DNA of 64,000 nt from Prorocentrum cordatum (taxonomy: Eukaryota; Sar; Dinophyceae; Prorocentrales; Prorocentraceae). A program made the translations under genes and the position numbers. Below the pieces are notes generated by a model that was given only the letters and a program-made list of their open reading frames with translations, did no database searches and was not told where the DNA came from. Of this stretch, positions 40,821-49,799 are shown in pieces (position 1 is the first letter of the stretch; the number at the start of each line of letters is the position of its first letter). The DNA lies in the NCBI GenBank assembly GCA_963575745.1, contig CAUYUJ010016700.1:60087-124086 (forward strand). The letters are read 5' to 3'.

Positions 40821-43363
40821 TCACCGCATCGCGCCGACATCCTCCCCGCGGACGGTCCTCACGTGCTCAACCTTGCCCGCGCGGATCAGGTGCTCAACGT
40901 CCGTCCGCTTCAGGAACAGCTGGCATCCCTTCTGGAGGCGGACTACGCCGCTGACGGAGGGAAAGAAGACGATGACCATGACCAATACAGTGCAGGCCAG
41001 TCCACAAGAAACCTTCCACGAGAAACCCAACCCTGAGACCCCAGGACGTCCATCGATTTTTGGCGTGGGGACGTCACGCTTTCCACAGCAAAACCATCGA
41101 AACACAAGAAACCCAGGGCACCCTGGAGGCAAGCAGGGTGTTTCTTGGCATGGGTCTCCACTGCACTGAACGCGGAAACGTCGGTGTCGATCTCTGACAT
41201 CATCCACCCTTGTCATCGTCAACTCGTGAGGCATCCTCGGGAATCGGCGACGGCCGACATGGACCATGACCAAGATCGGCGTCGACAAAATCCCGCGACA
41301 TCTTGGGCATTGTCACCGTGTTTCTTCCCTCGAGCTGTCCGGAGTGAGGATCTCCCCCACGCTGTCGTCCAACACGCGGACCTCCGTCGTTAACCAGCTT
41401 CCAGCACATCCCTATCCCTGAGAATGACAAGCCCAAGATAATGAAAATCTCAGGGACGTGCCAACAGAAACTGGGGGGATCCTTGAGATCGGCAACGAGA
41501 TGACGATGACGCCAATTTCGGGGAGACGTAAGACTCGGGTTCGGGGGGCTCGGGTTGTCCTGAAAGGGCCGTCAGGAAAATGACAAGTCCCAATCTGAAA
41601 TTTGACGCGAGCCCCAGCCGCAGACATCCCACGAAAGCTGGACCGTCAGAATCCACGGCGGGTTCGTCAAGCAGCGTCGGCAGACCCGAGTTCTGGCGAA
41701 CTAGAGTCTCACGTTTCCCCGACAACATGTTCAGGGATAGGGATACAGTCGGACCTAGGACAAAAGAACACCCTTGAAGAACATGAGACCCTCCGCCGGC
41801 CAAAACGAAGAGCATTCGACGGTGATCTCCCCCAGGATGCGCATGAAGATCCAACAAACACGAACAACATCAGGGTACCCTCCCCGAACCGACCTCGATC
41901 TTGTGGGCGGTTTCTTATTCAGCGTTTCGACATTGGGCGAAAGGGGGGGGTCTGGCTCTGGACCTCTGCTCGGTGCAGCTGTTTGCAGCAGGGCGTCTAC
42001 TATGGGGGAGACCCAACCCGCTTGGACCAGGCGCCCAAAACAGCCAAGATCTGCTCCACGGGGGGGCGAGGGCCCGCGCTCCTCCTCCTCCTCCTCCTCC
42101 TCCTCCCTCCTCCGCCTCCTCCTCCCTCCCCTCCCTCCTCCTCCCTCCCTCCCTCCCTCCCTCCCTCCCCCCTCCCTCCCTCCCTCCCTCCCTCCCTCCC
42201 TCCCTCCTCCTCCTCCTCCTCCTCCTTCCTCCTGGATAAAAAACGATCACTATACCTCAGTCCGACTGTATGCTTCGGGCTGGTATGCCGCCACGGAACA
42301 GCTTGCGAGGCCCGATCTCCCACGGCCTGCGGCACCTGGAGGCCTGCACGCCCCCCTCGGGCTCAGGAGACCATCATGAAAAAACGATCCGGACGAAGAA
42401 CTGGCCCCAGGGAAGGGGTCCCTCCTCCCCCTTCTTCCTCCTCCTCCTCCTCCTCCTCCCTCCTCCACCTCCTCCTCCCTCCTCCTCCTCCTCCCTCCTC
42501 CTCCTCCTCTCCTCCTCCTCCTCCTCCTCCTCCTCCTCCTCCTCCTCCTCCTCCTCCTCCTCCTCCTCCTCCTCCTCTCCTCCTCCTCCTCCTCCTCCTC
42601 CTCCTCCTCCTCCTCCTCCTCCTCCTCCTCCCCCTCCCCCTCCCCCTCCTCCTCCTCCTCCATCTCCTGGAGCCACAGATCAAAGCAACAAACAGGAGAT
42701 CTGAGACTATTGGGGGCGTCGGGGGCCCCGGGCCCCATTGATTGAGGCGGGTGTCTGGGTCGCCGTCAGGCGCGCGGACCTGCACGTTCATCTCCTCGGG
42801 GGCCTCGACGTCGGCGGTGAGGTCGAGGCCCGCCTTGCACTCAGGGACGTAGTGTCTCATGTAGTCGTCCAGGATGTCGTTGTACCTATACAGGTAGACC
42901 TTCTCTGCCTCGCTGAGCATGCCCAACTTGTCCTCGGGGATCATGTGGCCGATCTCCCACCTCAGCTCCTCGATCTTCTCGAGCCGGTGGTTGAGGTAGA
43001 TGAGAATGTTGCGTTTGTTCCGCTCCATCAGGTCGGTGAACAGCATCAAGCCGCCTGCGGTGTCCTGTGGCACCTCCAGGTCCTCTGCCATGTCTAGAGG
43101 AACAAATCACAGCATGAACATAAACTTTCGGAGGTCCGCGCGGATGAATTGGATCAGCGCTGGACCCCCCTTTCTGGCGCGCGGAACGCGCCAGGGGCGG
43201 CGCCAGAGGCACCGCCAGGGGGCCCAACGCCGATCCAAGAAATCCGCGCGCAACTCCGAACATTTATGCCTATGCCATGCTCTCGTCCTCGAATGTCCGC
43301 GTCGAGCATACGCGTCAGGCTCATGAACTCCCGGAAATCGTTGTTGATCTCATCGGCCACCTC
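40821..43363 (-). CDS. PSF1: GINS complex subunit Psf1, four exons (N-terminus missing)
   Basis: Psf1 is one of four GINS subunits that, with Cdc45 and MCM2-7, form the replicative CMG helicase. Exons on the minus strand: 43363 to about 43270 (EVADEINNDFREFMSLTRML), 43093-42780 (LMLFTDLMERNKRNILIYLN, LEKIEELRWEIGHMIPEDKL, EAEKVYLYRYNDILDDYMRH, GLDLTADVEAPEEMNVQ), 41381-41317 (VRVLDDSVGEILTPDSSREE) and 40950-40821 (GVVRLQKGCQLFLKRTDVEH, LIRAGKVEHVRTVRGEDVGA, MR, stop). Junctions: TCTAG|AC into exon 2, CAG|GTCCGC out, ACGGAG|GTCCGC into exon 3, CACG|GTGACA out, CCGTCAG|C into exon 4; all keep frame. RNKR-YL--RL-KI-ELRW, GLDLT and VRVL-D-GE...LF--R-DVE-LIR-G match known Psf1 order. Total is about 200 residues, near the family's usual length; roughly 15 N-terminal residues lie in an unfound exon. 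The exon 1 donor is ambiguous (GC type). Intron 2 holds (GGA)n and repeat B; intron 3 holds a MITE. Confidence 0.88.
40988..41163 (+). mobile_element. Tc1/mariner-like MITE, copy 1 (inside PSF1 intron 3)
   Basis: 176 bp, left end TA-CAGTGCAGGCC, right end GGTCTCCACTG. The interior matches copies at 52.9 and 63.7 kb (ACAAGAAACCTTCCACGAGA, CCCAGGACGTCCATCGATTT, AAACCCAGGGCACCCTGGAG). The terminal repeats are the most decayed of the three, and the right TA is CA. Confidence 0.85.
41745..41910 (+). mobile_element. Dispersed repeat B, copy 2 (PSF1 intron 2)
   Basis: CAGTCGGACCTAGGACAAAA, ACATGAGACCCTCCGCCGGC, CCAACAAACACGAACAACAT and GGGTACCCTCCCCGAACCGA, same order as at 36.5 kb. Confidence 0.75.
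42078..42660. repeat. Two long (TCC)n / (TCCC)n blocks in PSF1 intron 2
   Basis: 42078-42235 mixes TCC and TCCC units; 42428-42660 is nearly pure TCC. On the PSF1 sense strand these are polypurine (GGA)n. Confidence 0.95.
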
Positions 43364-43399
43364 CTCATGGGCAGCGAGTGCGCGCCTCGCGCTGCGCGA

Positions 43400-44350
43400 A
43401 GCGCGGAGCGCGAACGAAGAGCCGAGCCGCGAACCGCGACGCGCGAACAGCTCCGCGCCCTCGAGGGTGCACTTTTGCGAGAGCGGCGCCCGTGCGCCGT
43501 ACCAAGATCGGACTCACCCGAGGCCGAGCTCCAAAGCAGTACGGTGCATTGTTGTTCGGATCTCGAGGGTGGACAGACCCTTTAGCAAAACGTGGTTTAA
43601 AGAGAACGACCTCGGGCCCCAACCTGGCGGGTGCAAGCCTGGAAAATGACGGCCGCGGCGCCCTCTCGAGAACCGGAATCGGACAAGTCACTAATCGACG
43701 TGTCAGGGTGGGGGTTCTGTCCACCCCCGAGGCTCTGAGGGCCGGAAAACTAGAACAACAAGCAGCGCAACGTTGCAGGAAGAGGAAGGAGCGGACAACA
43801 CCACGACACAGCACCTCCGTGATGTCATCCTGCGTGAGCTGCTACAAGAACATCCCTTGAGACTGTGGCGGTGCAATCACGGCGTCCGTGGAGCCACGAA
43901 GAGTCCTAAAGCTGCAGGAGGACAGGAAGAACACGAAGAGAGGACAGAAAAGAGGAGAAGGCCGAGGGGCCGGGAAGAAGGACAGCTGGAATATACGTCG
44001 GCTGCTTCTTCGTATAGTTCTCTGGCAATGACTGAAGTTGATCTTAATGTTCATCTGCAGCTTCCTCGTTGGCCTGATTCCCTCGGGGTTTGCCACAGTC
44101 ATCGTTAACCCTTTTACGAAAAACAGCTTGAAGTTCAGGGTTCTCGGCCCGGGGCAGGCAGCGCAGAATCCGTCAGGCTTCAAACTCCAGAGTTGAGGAG
44201 GAGAAGAGGGGCGGAGGAACACACAGCTGGCAAGTATCAGGCTGCGTATTGAGGAGCAGCGAGGGCTGCCGAAAGGGGGCTTAGGGCCCCTAAAGGGGCC
44301 CTTTAGGGCTCCTTCAAAGGGGGCCTTCAGGACCCGAAAAGAGCACCTGT
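43400..44350. other. Upstream of PSF1 exons; no confident feature
   Basis: The missing first PSF1 exon should lie here or beyond. A plus-strand stretch at 43770-44100 (TTQHLRDVILRELLQEHPLR) is mildly protein-like but unsupported. 44270-44335 has GGGCCC(C)TAAAG repeats. Confidence 0.35.
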
Positions 44351-44439
44351 CTTATCCCCACCCCCACCATTTATCGCCCCCCTTAATTTGCGCCCAAGCG
44401 TACCCAACTTTCCTCAGTCCCGTACCCGAGGGCCAAAAA

Positions 44440-44790
44440 CCTGTGCACCAGACCGTTGTTGGGTCGAGGATCGACGGCGCCCCGGGAGACGCCAACGCGG
44501 TGTTGCGCATCATGTAACCGATCCCTATCCACGCTGGCGTGGTCTTGTCCCCACTCTCCACCCCCCCTAGATGGGGATATAGGCTGTTCTCTTCGGGCTT
44601 CGAGGTTGCCATCCCCAACTGGGGTGGTGGGATGGTGGAGCCGGGGCTGCGATACCGTGGCCGCGCGGGGATGGGAATGGGTTGAGCGATACCGAGGCAC
44701 GACTCTGCAGCGCGACTGAAGCCGTACCTCAGCATCGTGGCTCCAAGGGCCGAGCTCGGCTCCGAGGGCCGATCAACTGTGCACCGTACA
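44440..44790. repeat. Dispersed repeats D and E, copy 1
   Basis: Repeat D (44515-44715): CGATCCCTATCCACGCTGGC, AGATGGGGATATAGGC, TCTTCGGGCTTCGAGG, CCCCAACTGGGG; it matches 55190-55400. Repeat E words (GTGGCTCCAAGGGCCGAGCT, GAGGGCCGA, TGTGCACCGTACACC) at 44738-44790 and (GACGCCTCGGCAGACGC) at 44970-45000 match 53797-53915. Confidence 0.65.
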
Positions 44791-45184
44791 CCCTGCGAAA
44801 TGCTTAAGAAATCATGGGTTAAGAAATTCATAGTCTCAGAACTTGAATAAAACCCAGAACTTCTATCAAAATCTTGGGATTTATATTGAAAAGTTAAGAA
44901 TAATCGAGACTCTGGACGAAAACTTGAGTTTTCTTAAGCATCGCCGAAGGTGTACCTTTCCTGGGCCGAGGATCGGCGACGCCTCGGCAGACGCTGCGCT
45001 GGGGGCACCCCAGTCGTGGATCGGCCGTGGAAGCCGCCGCCGCCGTCACGAGATAAGGAGTCATTCGGGGTCTGCAGCCGCCTGGGCACACTCCTAAACG
45101 AACGCCCCCGCCGTAGCGCGGATCAGTGCACACCAAGTCGTCCACGGACCCACAGGTAGGATGGGGGAGAAAGGAGGATGGGGG

Positions 45185-45265
45185 AGTCCTCCTCCTCTTC
45201 CTCTTCCTCCTCCTGCACCTCCTCCTCCTCCTACTCGTCCTCCTCCTCCTCATCCCTCTCCTACC
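45185..45265. repeat. (TCC)n tract
   Basis: TCC repeats with CTT and ACT variants, just upstream of the leader relic at 45279. Confidence 0.85.
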
Positions 45266-45278
45266 TATGGTAGTAGCT

Positions 45279-45299
45279 CCGTAGCCGGTTTGGCTCAAG
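45279..45299 (+). other. Spliced-leader relic at the 5' end of a LINE
   Basis: 19 of 21 positions match DinoSL; only the AT of the central CATTTT is GG. It stands 161 bases before the first codon of the LINE ORF1 on the same strand and is followed by ATGCAAGC rather than a GT donor. Confidence 0.8.
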
Positions 45300-45460
45300 A
45301 TGCAAGCTTCGCAGGGAAGCACAGTGGATAGCGCTAGTCCGCGGCTAGTTGCAAATTTCTTTCGGGCGCGGAGAGTGCCCGTCATCCTACACTGCTTACT
45401 ATGTGCTCGTCTCTGTTTGGGCAAGGCTGACCTTGCCTGCGGGGTGCTGTAGGGAGTGAG

Positions 45461-46638
45461 ATGTCACGAAAGGGCCGTGCTGAGGAAGCAGGGGAATGGC
45501 GCTGTAAGTGGTGTTTGGACACGGGGACGGGGGAGAAGCTGGTCAACGACTCCCACATGACGAGTTGACTCAAGCGCGGTATGGCTAAGGGCAACGCCCA
45601 CGGAGGAGCGCCTTCTCCATGTCCCCGTCTCCAAATGTGTCGCGGCGGGCGGCACACTGGCAAAAGGAGCGGGTGGCATTGCAGAAGAACCTTGACATGC
45701 TGGAGAACAAGCTCATGGAGGCGAATGCGAAGCTGCAGGGCCAAGCAAATGCCAGCAACGATCGCATGGTGGTGGGCGACTCAGGCGGCGTGGCGGAGGG
45801 CAAAAGATCCTAAGCTGGCAGCCACGAGGCTCACGAAGCTTCATGAGCCGACCAGTGGGGTGGATGATGGAGCGATCAAGGCAAGGCGGGAAGAAGCGAC
45901 CAGGCTGGAAGTGCAACGACCTGGAGCAGTCGCCGCACCAGGTACAGCTGGCCAGAGTCGAGCAGATGATCAGGGGGGTGCATCATATGTAAATGCGGCC
46001 ACGCCAGAGCAAGATCACTTACGAAGAGGCCATTACGGAGTGCGAGCAGAAGGGGAAGGATGCTCGGGAACAGTACGTCGCGAGGGGTGCAGAGCTTGTG
46101 GAACTGGAGCAGCAGAGGGCGCGTTTGCTTGGTGGTGCAATGCAACACCCTGGTGCTGCGCAAGACAAGGGAACCAAAGAAGGTGTCAGGGTGTCCCTCA
46201 CGACCCTCATCGAAAACACTGAGCTCACGGTGGAAGCTTTGAGTGAGAAGCTTGGAGAGTGAGCTGCAGAGACTGACGGGAACTTCGCCAACTACAAAAA
46301 GAAACAAAGAGGACCGTGCAGCCGCGGAGGCCAAAGCAGCAGCTGAGGCCAAGGCCAAGCGTGAAGCTGAGAACCTTGCAGCAAAGGCTAGTGCGGAGGC
46401 TGCGGCAGCAGGGGCAGGAGAGGAAGCGGAACACGTGGACTACTTCGCGAAGGATGCGCTCGATGCAAAGTCGTGGGGGGGCGTCTTCTCCAAGAGTTGT
46501 CCTGACTTGGGTGAGTCTGTTGCAGTGGCTGGCGATGACGATGAGCTTCGAGAACTGGCAAAGAGGATGTGGACCAACTTCGGCGAGATCATTCCAGGCG
46601 GACAGAGACGCAAGGTGGTGGCTCCAGGGTCCAAGTGA
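45461..46638 (+). pseudogene. LINE-type retrotransposon ORF1, frameshifted
   Basis: ATG at 45461 opens MSRKGRAEEAGEWRCKWCLD, a zinc-finger-like WRCKWC start, but the frame ends at TGA 45566-45568. Coding-like sequence continues in other frames: 45620-45812 (HWQKERVALQKNLDMLENKL, a coiled coil), 45812-45915 (LAATRLTKLHEPTSGVDD), 45990-46262 (KITYEEAITECEQKGKDARE) and 46243-46638 (an EDRAAAEAKAAAEAKAKREA alanine/lysine helix, then VDYFAKDALDAKSWGGVF), TGA at 46638. An N-terminal zinc finger followed by long coiled coils is the usual plan of ORF1 in dinoflagellate LINEs (from memory). At least four frame breaks make it non-functional as read. Confidence 0.7.
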
Positions 46639-46677
46639 TTCGAGCTGTGGTCAGAGTTGGGAGTGTGATGAAGTCAT

Positions 46678-47517
46678 CATCGACAGAATGAATAAGCAGG
46701 AGCAATCGATTACTACGCTGAATGTGGCGGGCGTACCAGAATTACACGAGCACGTGGTGGATTGTGGAGCGATGGTGCAGCGTGTCCAGGAACATCACGC
46801 GGTAGAAGCCAGAGTGGCGAAGATCCAGGGACAAACGGCAAGGCTTGGATGGCACGGGTTGTGGGCGGCAGCCATACCAGGCAACGGCCGAAGGTCCTCG
46901 GGAGGCGTTGCTGTTCTGGCGCCGAACGCCGCGGAGGGGGAGAAGCCGACGGAAGGGCGACCAGGCCACAGAGGAAGGACGTGCCGCGGCCCACGTGCTC
47001 GGTGGATCCCCCGGCGGTTTCACCTTGGTGTCGTTGTATCTCAGCCGTTCCGAGCAGCTGACCAAGGCGAACTTGGGGATCTTGCGTAAGGTGGCCGAGT
47101 ATGTGTACGAAACAGAGGAAGGCATCCCGTGGATGGTGATGGGAGGCTCCAATATGACGAGAGCGGACCTGTGCGTGGATGGCTTGTCTCTCTTTCGGGG
47201 TAATGAAGGAACCATCGAGCCCGACGTGGTTGGCTTCAATACATGGACGCACGCTGGATGTTGATATTGCGTCGAGGTCACTGGCAACGAAAACTGGAGG
47301 TGCGTGTGCGAGCTGGCTCACGACAACTTTCTCACACCTCCCAGTGTCGATCAAACTCAAAGGGGCTGAGGAAAAGCTGTGGTGCTACAAGCTGGCGCAA
47401 CCGAGAAAGCTGCATGTGAGGGCCAAGCCTGGGCGTGATAGGCCAAATAGTGGATGGGGGCAGCTAGCCGAGGAAATGAAGGAGGCCAAGACGGAAAGAG
47501 AACTGACGCAGAAGTGA
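46678..47517 (+). pseudogene. LINE endonuclease (EEP fold), frameshifted
   Basis: Segments in order: 46690-46935 (SITTLNVAGVPELHEHV, VQEHHAVEARVAKIQGQTAR, LGWHGLWAAAIPGN, SSGGVAVLAPNA), about 46990-47264 (GGFTLVSLYLSRSEQLTKAN, EEGIPWMVMGGSNMTRADLC) and 47250-47517 (TTTFSHLPVSIKLKGAEEKL). TLNVxG, QEHH, SGGVAVL, GGxNM and SHLPV correspond to the start, catalytic Glu region, GDFN and SDH motifs of APE-type LINE endonucleases that nick target DNA. GDFN has become GGSNM and the frame changes twice, so activity is unlikely. Confidence 0.75.
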
Positions 47518-47849
47518 GACGTCATGATGGATGCTTTTTGAATGAAGTGTTGCTGGGCCTTCATGACATCGTGGGGGCCAGGAAAGACGAGTATGTGCAA
47601 CCCAACTGAGAGCCGCGCAGGAGAAAGAAGAAGATGGAGCTGCCGAAGATCGAACCCAACTCCAGGGCACGCAGGAAGAAATAGCGTGCAGAAATGTGCA
47701 AGATGGGTGATGCATCTGATGTTTATGCGAGTCCAAATGGTGTTGGCACTTGGAAAGGCAACAGAGAGGGACGTCGACAAGCTAAGCAGCAGGTTGCTGG
47801 GGTACACGAGTCTGCTTGACGCGACTGCGAGGGCGCATCGTACGTGGAG

Positions 47850-48693
47850 GCATCTGTCCAAGCTGTCCCGGATTGGGTAGAGATTATCACGTTGCCGCTG
47901 CCTGGTTTCGAAGACAAGGTCGACATGCTGCTGGACAAGGCGAAAGAACAGGACCTCAAACAGCAGGGGCGGACCCGTGAAGGATGGAGGGCCTGGATTC
48001 AGAAAACATTATGCGGGGGGGGGGGGGGCCAGTGGTGCATTCCTATACTCCACGGTGACAGAGGTTCAGGAGCTGGTTGATGCTGGTGAAAGTGTTCAAC
48101 CATATAAGAGAGTTGAGGTATGTCTGTGGGGCTGGTTAGACACATGGAAGGAGCATGGAGACAGCATACTGGAAGGACCACCTGACTTTGATAAGTGGGC
48201 TGACCTTCCTGGGTTAACGGCGGACGACCTTTGGAGAGCAGCTGGCAAGTTCACCGAGAAGACTGGGCTTGGGCACTTCAGGATGCACCCTAAGGAGTTC
48301 CAGAAACTACCGACGATAGTGCTGGAATGCGTTGCTGCGTTCGGCAAAGTCGAAGAGCTGCGGGCTTGGCCCACAAACCACCGGCTCCCGGAGATGATAA
48401 GGCGTGGGAAACCAGGTGGTGGTCACAGGCTAATCGCGCTGCTCCACACAATATCAAGGTGGTGGGGCCACGCACACAGAGATGTGTCAGCCAAGTGGGA
48501 GCAGATGAACCAGGACAGCATCTTCTGGGGAAGCGGCAATCGAACCTCGTCCGATAGTGCATTCGAGCTGAACATCATGTCAGAAGTGGCTAGGGTGACG
48601 GGACAGCACTCCATCACGGTGCTCATGGAAATGGCAGAGTGCTACGAGACCATACGACCCGACGCACTGCTACGCGAAGCTCGTGAAGCTTGA
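47850..48693 (+). pseudogene. LINE reverse transcriptase, N-terminal half
   Basis: 47850-48010 (SVQAVPDWVEIITLPLPGFE, coiled linker) leads across a poly-G run at 48006-48018 into 48015-48693 (ASGAFLYSTVTEVQELVDAG, LTADDLWRAAGKFTEKTG, HFRMHPKEFQKLPTIVLECV, GGGHRLIALLHTISRWWGHA, SIFWGSGNRTSSDSAFELN, ITVLMEMAECYETIRPDALL). FxxKTG, GGxRxIxLLxTxxR and VLxDxxKxYExI are the linker, finger motif and motif A of non-LTR reverse transcriptase. In motif A the first catalytic Asp reads Glu (MEMAECYE). The frame stops at 48693; the next bases still read YPLRLAWCW in another frame, then similarity ends. The YxDD region was not found. Confidence 0.78.
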
Positions 48694-48764
48694 TACCCGT
48701 TGCGGCTGGCGTGGTGCTGGATTATGCAGCACCCGTCGGTCGGAAGAAGTCGGTAGAACCATGA

Positions 48765-48880
48765 AGTAGGAAGGCGTTGGAAGTAGATTGGGTTTCCGCC
48801 CGCTTCCTGTAGAGGAAGGAAGAGGAAAAACCACTCGACTTTTGAAGAAGGAAGGCGGCTGAAGTAGATTGGGCACTGGG
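48765..48880. repeat. GAAGTAGATTGGG words
   Basis: AAGGCGTTGGAAGTAGATTGGG-like and AAGGCGGCTGAAGTAGATTGGG-like words at 48771 and 48852; a third (AAGGCGCTCGAAGTAGATTG) lies at 56344. Confidence 0.6.
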
Positions 48881-49071
48881 AATCCCAAAAGACCTACTTT
48901 CAACGACCGATGGGCATTCTCAGTCGCACTGCATACGGGCTTTGGGCAGCCACTCGGAGACTGTGACGGTGTTCCGACGTAAACACAAGCGGGTTTCGGC
49001 CACGCCAAGACGCTGCTGAGCGTACTGCTGCACCGCAGCCTTTAAGGACACGAGGAGGACATACAAATCGA

Positions 49072-49130
49072 TTACAGACGGACCTAGGCCAGAAAAACAT
49101 CCTCCAAGAACACGAGACCCTCCGCCGGAA
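49072..49130 (+). mobile_element. Dispersed repeat B, copy 3 (5' fragment)
   Basis: ACAGACGGACCTAGGCCAGA and ACACGAGACCCTCCGCCGG match the first third of copies 1 and 2, then similarity stops. Confidence 0.65.
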
Positions 49131-49644
49131 GCGCCCTATTAAACCGGACCCCCCCAGTTACAAAAAAAGGCGCCTTACAAACCGGACCCTTGGGACGAAC
49201 ATAAGGGATTTGGAGTATGCGGGATGACAGCGGGAACGTAGGCCACCAGGAGCAATGTTGCAGAACGCTTCGGCGGCGGTGGAGGAGAGGCCCAGCAGCG
49301 AGAACCCGAGCTAAGCGGCATGCACTGGGCCTATTGCAGCGCTCCTGCTCTGACCGGGTAGGATTGGCTGGGGGCTGGTGAGCCCGACGCAGTTCAAGCC
49401 CAGAGAAGGTGATGTGATCGCGCTGCTGACGACAACGCCAAAGAAAGTCAAAGAAATGGTGATAGAAGGGGTCTGATAATGGCAGCGCAGTCGTAAGGTT
49501 GATCATGCCCCTGGAAGCGACAAGAGCCGAGTTGTTGTGGCACAGGGCGATGCGTACAGGGATTTAGCACTGGAAGCCAAGCAGCAAGGTGGCGTTAGAA
49601 CTGTCTGGTCTGGGGCACCAGTGGCCCCCTTGTTGAGGTGCTAG

Positions 49645-49794
49645 CGAGGTTACCTGCTGAATGCCGACTGCCCATGGTGCCGAGCCGAAGACGCATCACA
49701 CGGACACGTGTGGCACAAGCACGAGAGATTGGTCGAGAACGAAGAGGAGGACCTGACCAAGAAAGCTGAGCTGCAACGTCGAAGGCTGGGATAA
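49645..49794 (+). pseudogene. LINE C-terminal zinc-knuckle fragment
   Basis: The frame RGYLLNADCPWCRAEDASHG, HVWHKHERLVENEEEDLTKK ends TAA at 49792-49794. CPWC followed by H..H at LINE-like spacing matches the Cys/His motif found near the end of LINE ORF2 proteins. It lies 0.95 kb after the broken reverse transcriptase on the same strand, so it is probably the 3' part of the same element with the thumb and RNase region decayed or replaced. Confidence 0.5.
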
Positions 49795-49799
49795 GGTGC

